NCBI GenBank assembly: GCA_030527165.1
Contig: JAUNBH010000005.1
Coordinates: 20,894 to 60,495, forward strand
Reading direction: 5' to 3'
DNA from: Clostridia bacterium
GTDB taxonomy: Bacteria > Bacillota > Clostridia > Christensenellales > CAG-138
DNA: 39,602 bases
The position numbers and the translations under genes were made by a program. Below the pieces are notes generated by a model that worked only from the letters and a program-made list of their open reading frames with translations, did not search any database and was not told the DNA's origin. Of this stretch, positions 39,563 to 39,602 are shown in pieces (positions within the stretch are counted from its first letter, which is position 1; each line of letters starts with the position of its first letter).

Positions 39563-39591
39563 CCGCACCGCCACGCCGTAGCACGGTGCGG
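39563..39591 (+). terminator. Hairpin after the feo operon
   Basis: CCGCACCG (39563-39570) pairs with CGGTGCGG (39584-39591) around 13 bases. A T-tract is not seen before the window ends. Confidence 0.45.
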
Positions 39592-39602
39592 AGCGTAAAG
39601 AG

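Overview
The window looks like chromosomal DNA of a GC-rich member of the Firmicutes (Clostridia-like). This is inferred from the rpsF-ssb-rpsR cluster, a YabN-type MazG protein, a YwlG/UPF0340 protein, a SpoVB/MurJ-type flippase, strong AGGAGG-type ribosome binding sites, and many sigma-A promoters with TATAAT-like -10 boxes and 17-base spacers. Isoleucine is very often encoded by ATA despite the GC-rich background. No rRNA, tRNA, CRISPR array, phage or insertion sequence was recognised.

Layout. 1-5022: end of a class I methyltransferase, a two-domain RluA-type pseudouridine synthase coupled to it, the rpsF-ssb-rpsR operon, a UPF0340 gene, and a 2-hydroxyacid dehydrogenase overlapping an ECF transporter S component. 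5046-8736 (minus strand): two zinc-ribbon proteins, an unrecognised 394-residue protein and truA. 8882-16084 (plus): flippase, yabN/mazG, HU, a hairpin-rich non-coding stretch, an ABC exporter and a TGS-type nucleoside kinase. 16175-18883: a FeoA-FeoB fusion with a Cys-rich tail. 18959-26543: a galactokinase-like GHMP kinase, a nuclease-helicase with an iron-sulfur motif, two HAD phosphatases, a YjdF-like membrane protein and malic enzyme.

26660-39549 is dominated by metal handling. It holds a FeoA/FeoB pair diverging from a DtxR-family regulator. After a metal-dependent amidohydrolase and a foreign-looking VOC gene comes an SmtB-like ArsR repressor coupled to a Zn/Cd/Pb-type P-ATPase. Next is an apparent DtxR-DUF2284-ZIP operon, divergent from feoA-feoA-feoB and a small FeoB-associated Cys-rich membrane protein. 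With the fusion at 16175 there are three FeoB systems of different architecture within about 23 kb.

How the genes may work together: Fe(II), possibly Mn(II), enters through the FeoBs. ZIP may import Zn or another divalent metal, and the ATPase exports excess Zn/Cd. Two DtxR-type and one SmtB-type regulator probably set the balance. The most striking non-coding signals are the operator-like palindromes between the divergent promoters at 36502-36601, the SmtB-type operator at 34573-34607, and a perfect three-armed cloverleaf of inverted repeats at 29596-29668. No genuinely new system is proven. The best candidates are the DtxR-DUF2284-ZIP/FeoAAB-Cys divergon and the cloverleaf element.
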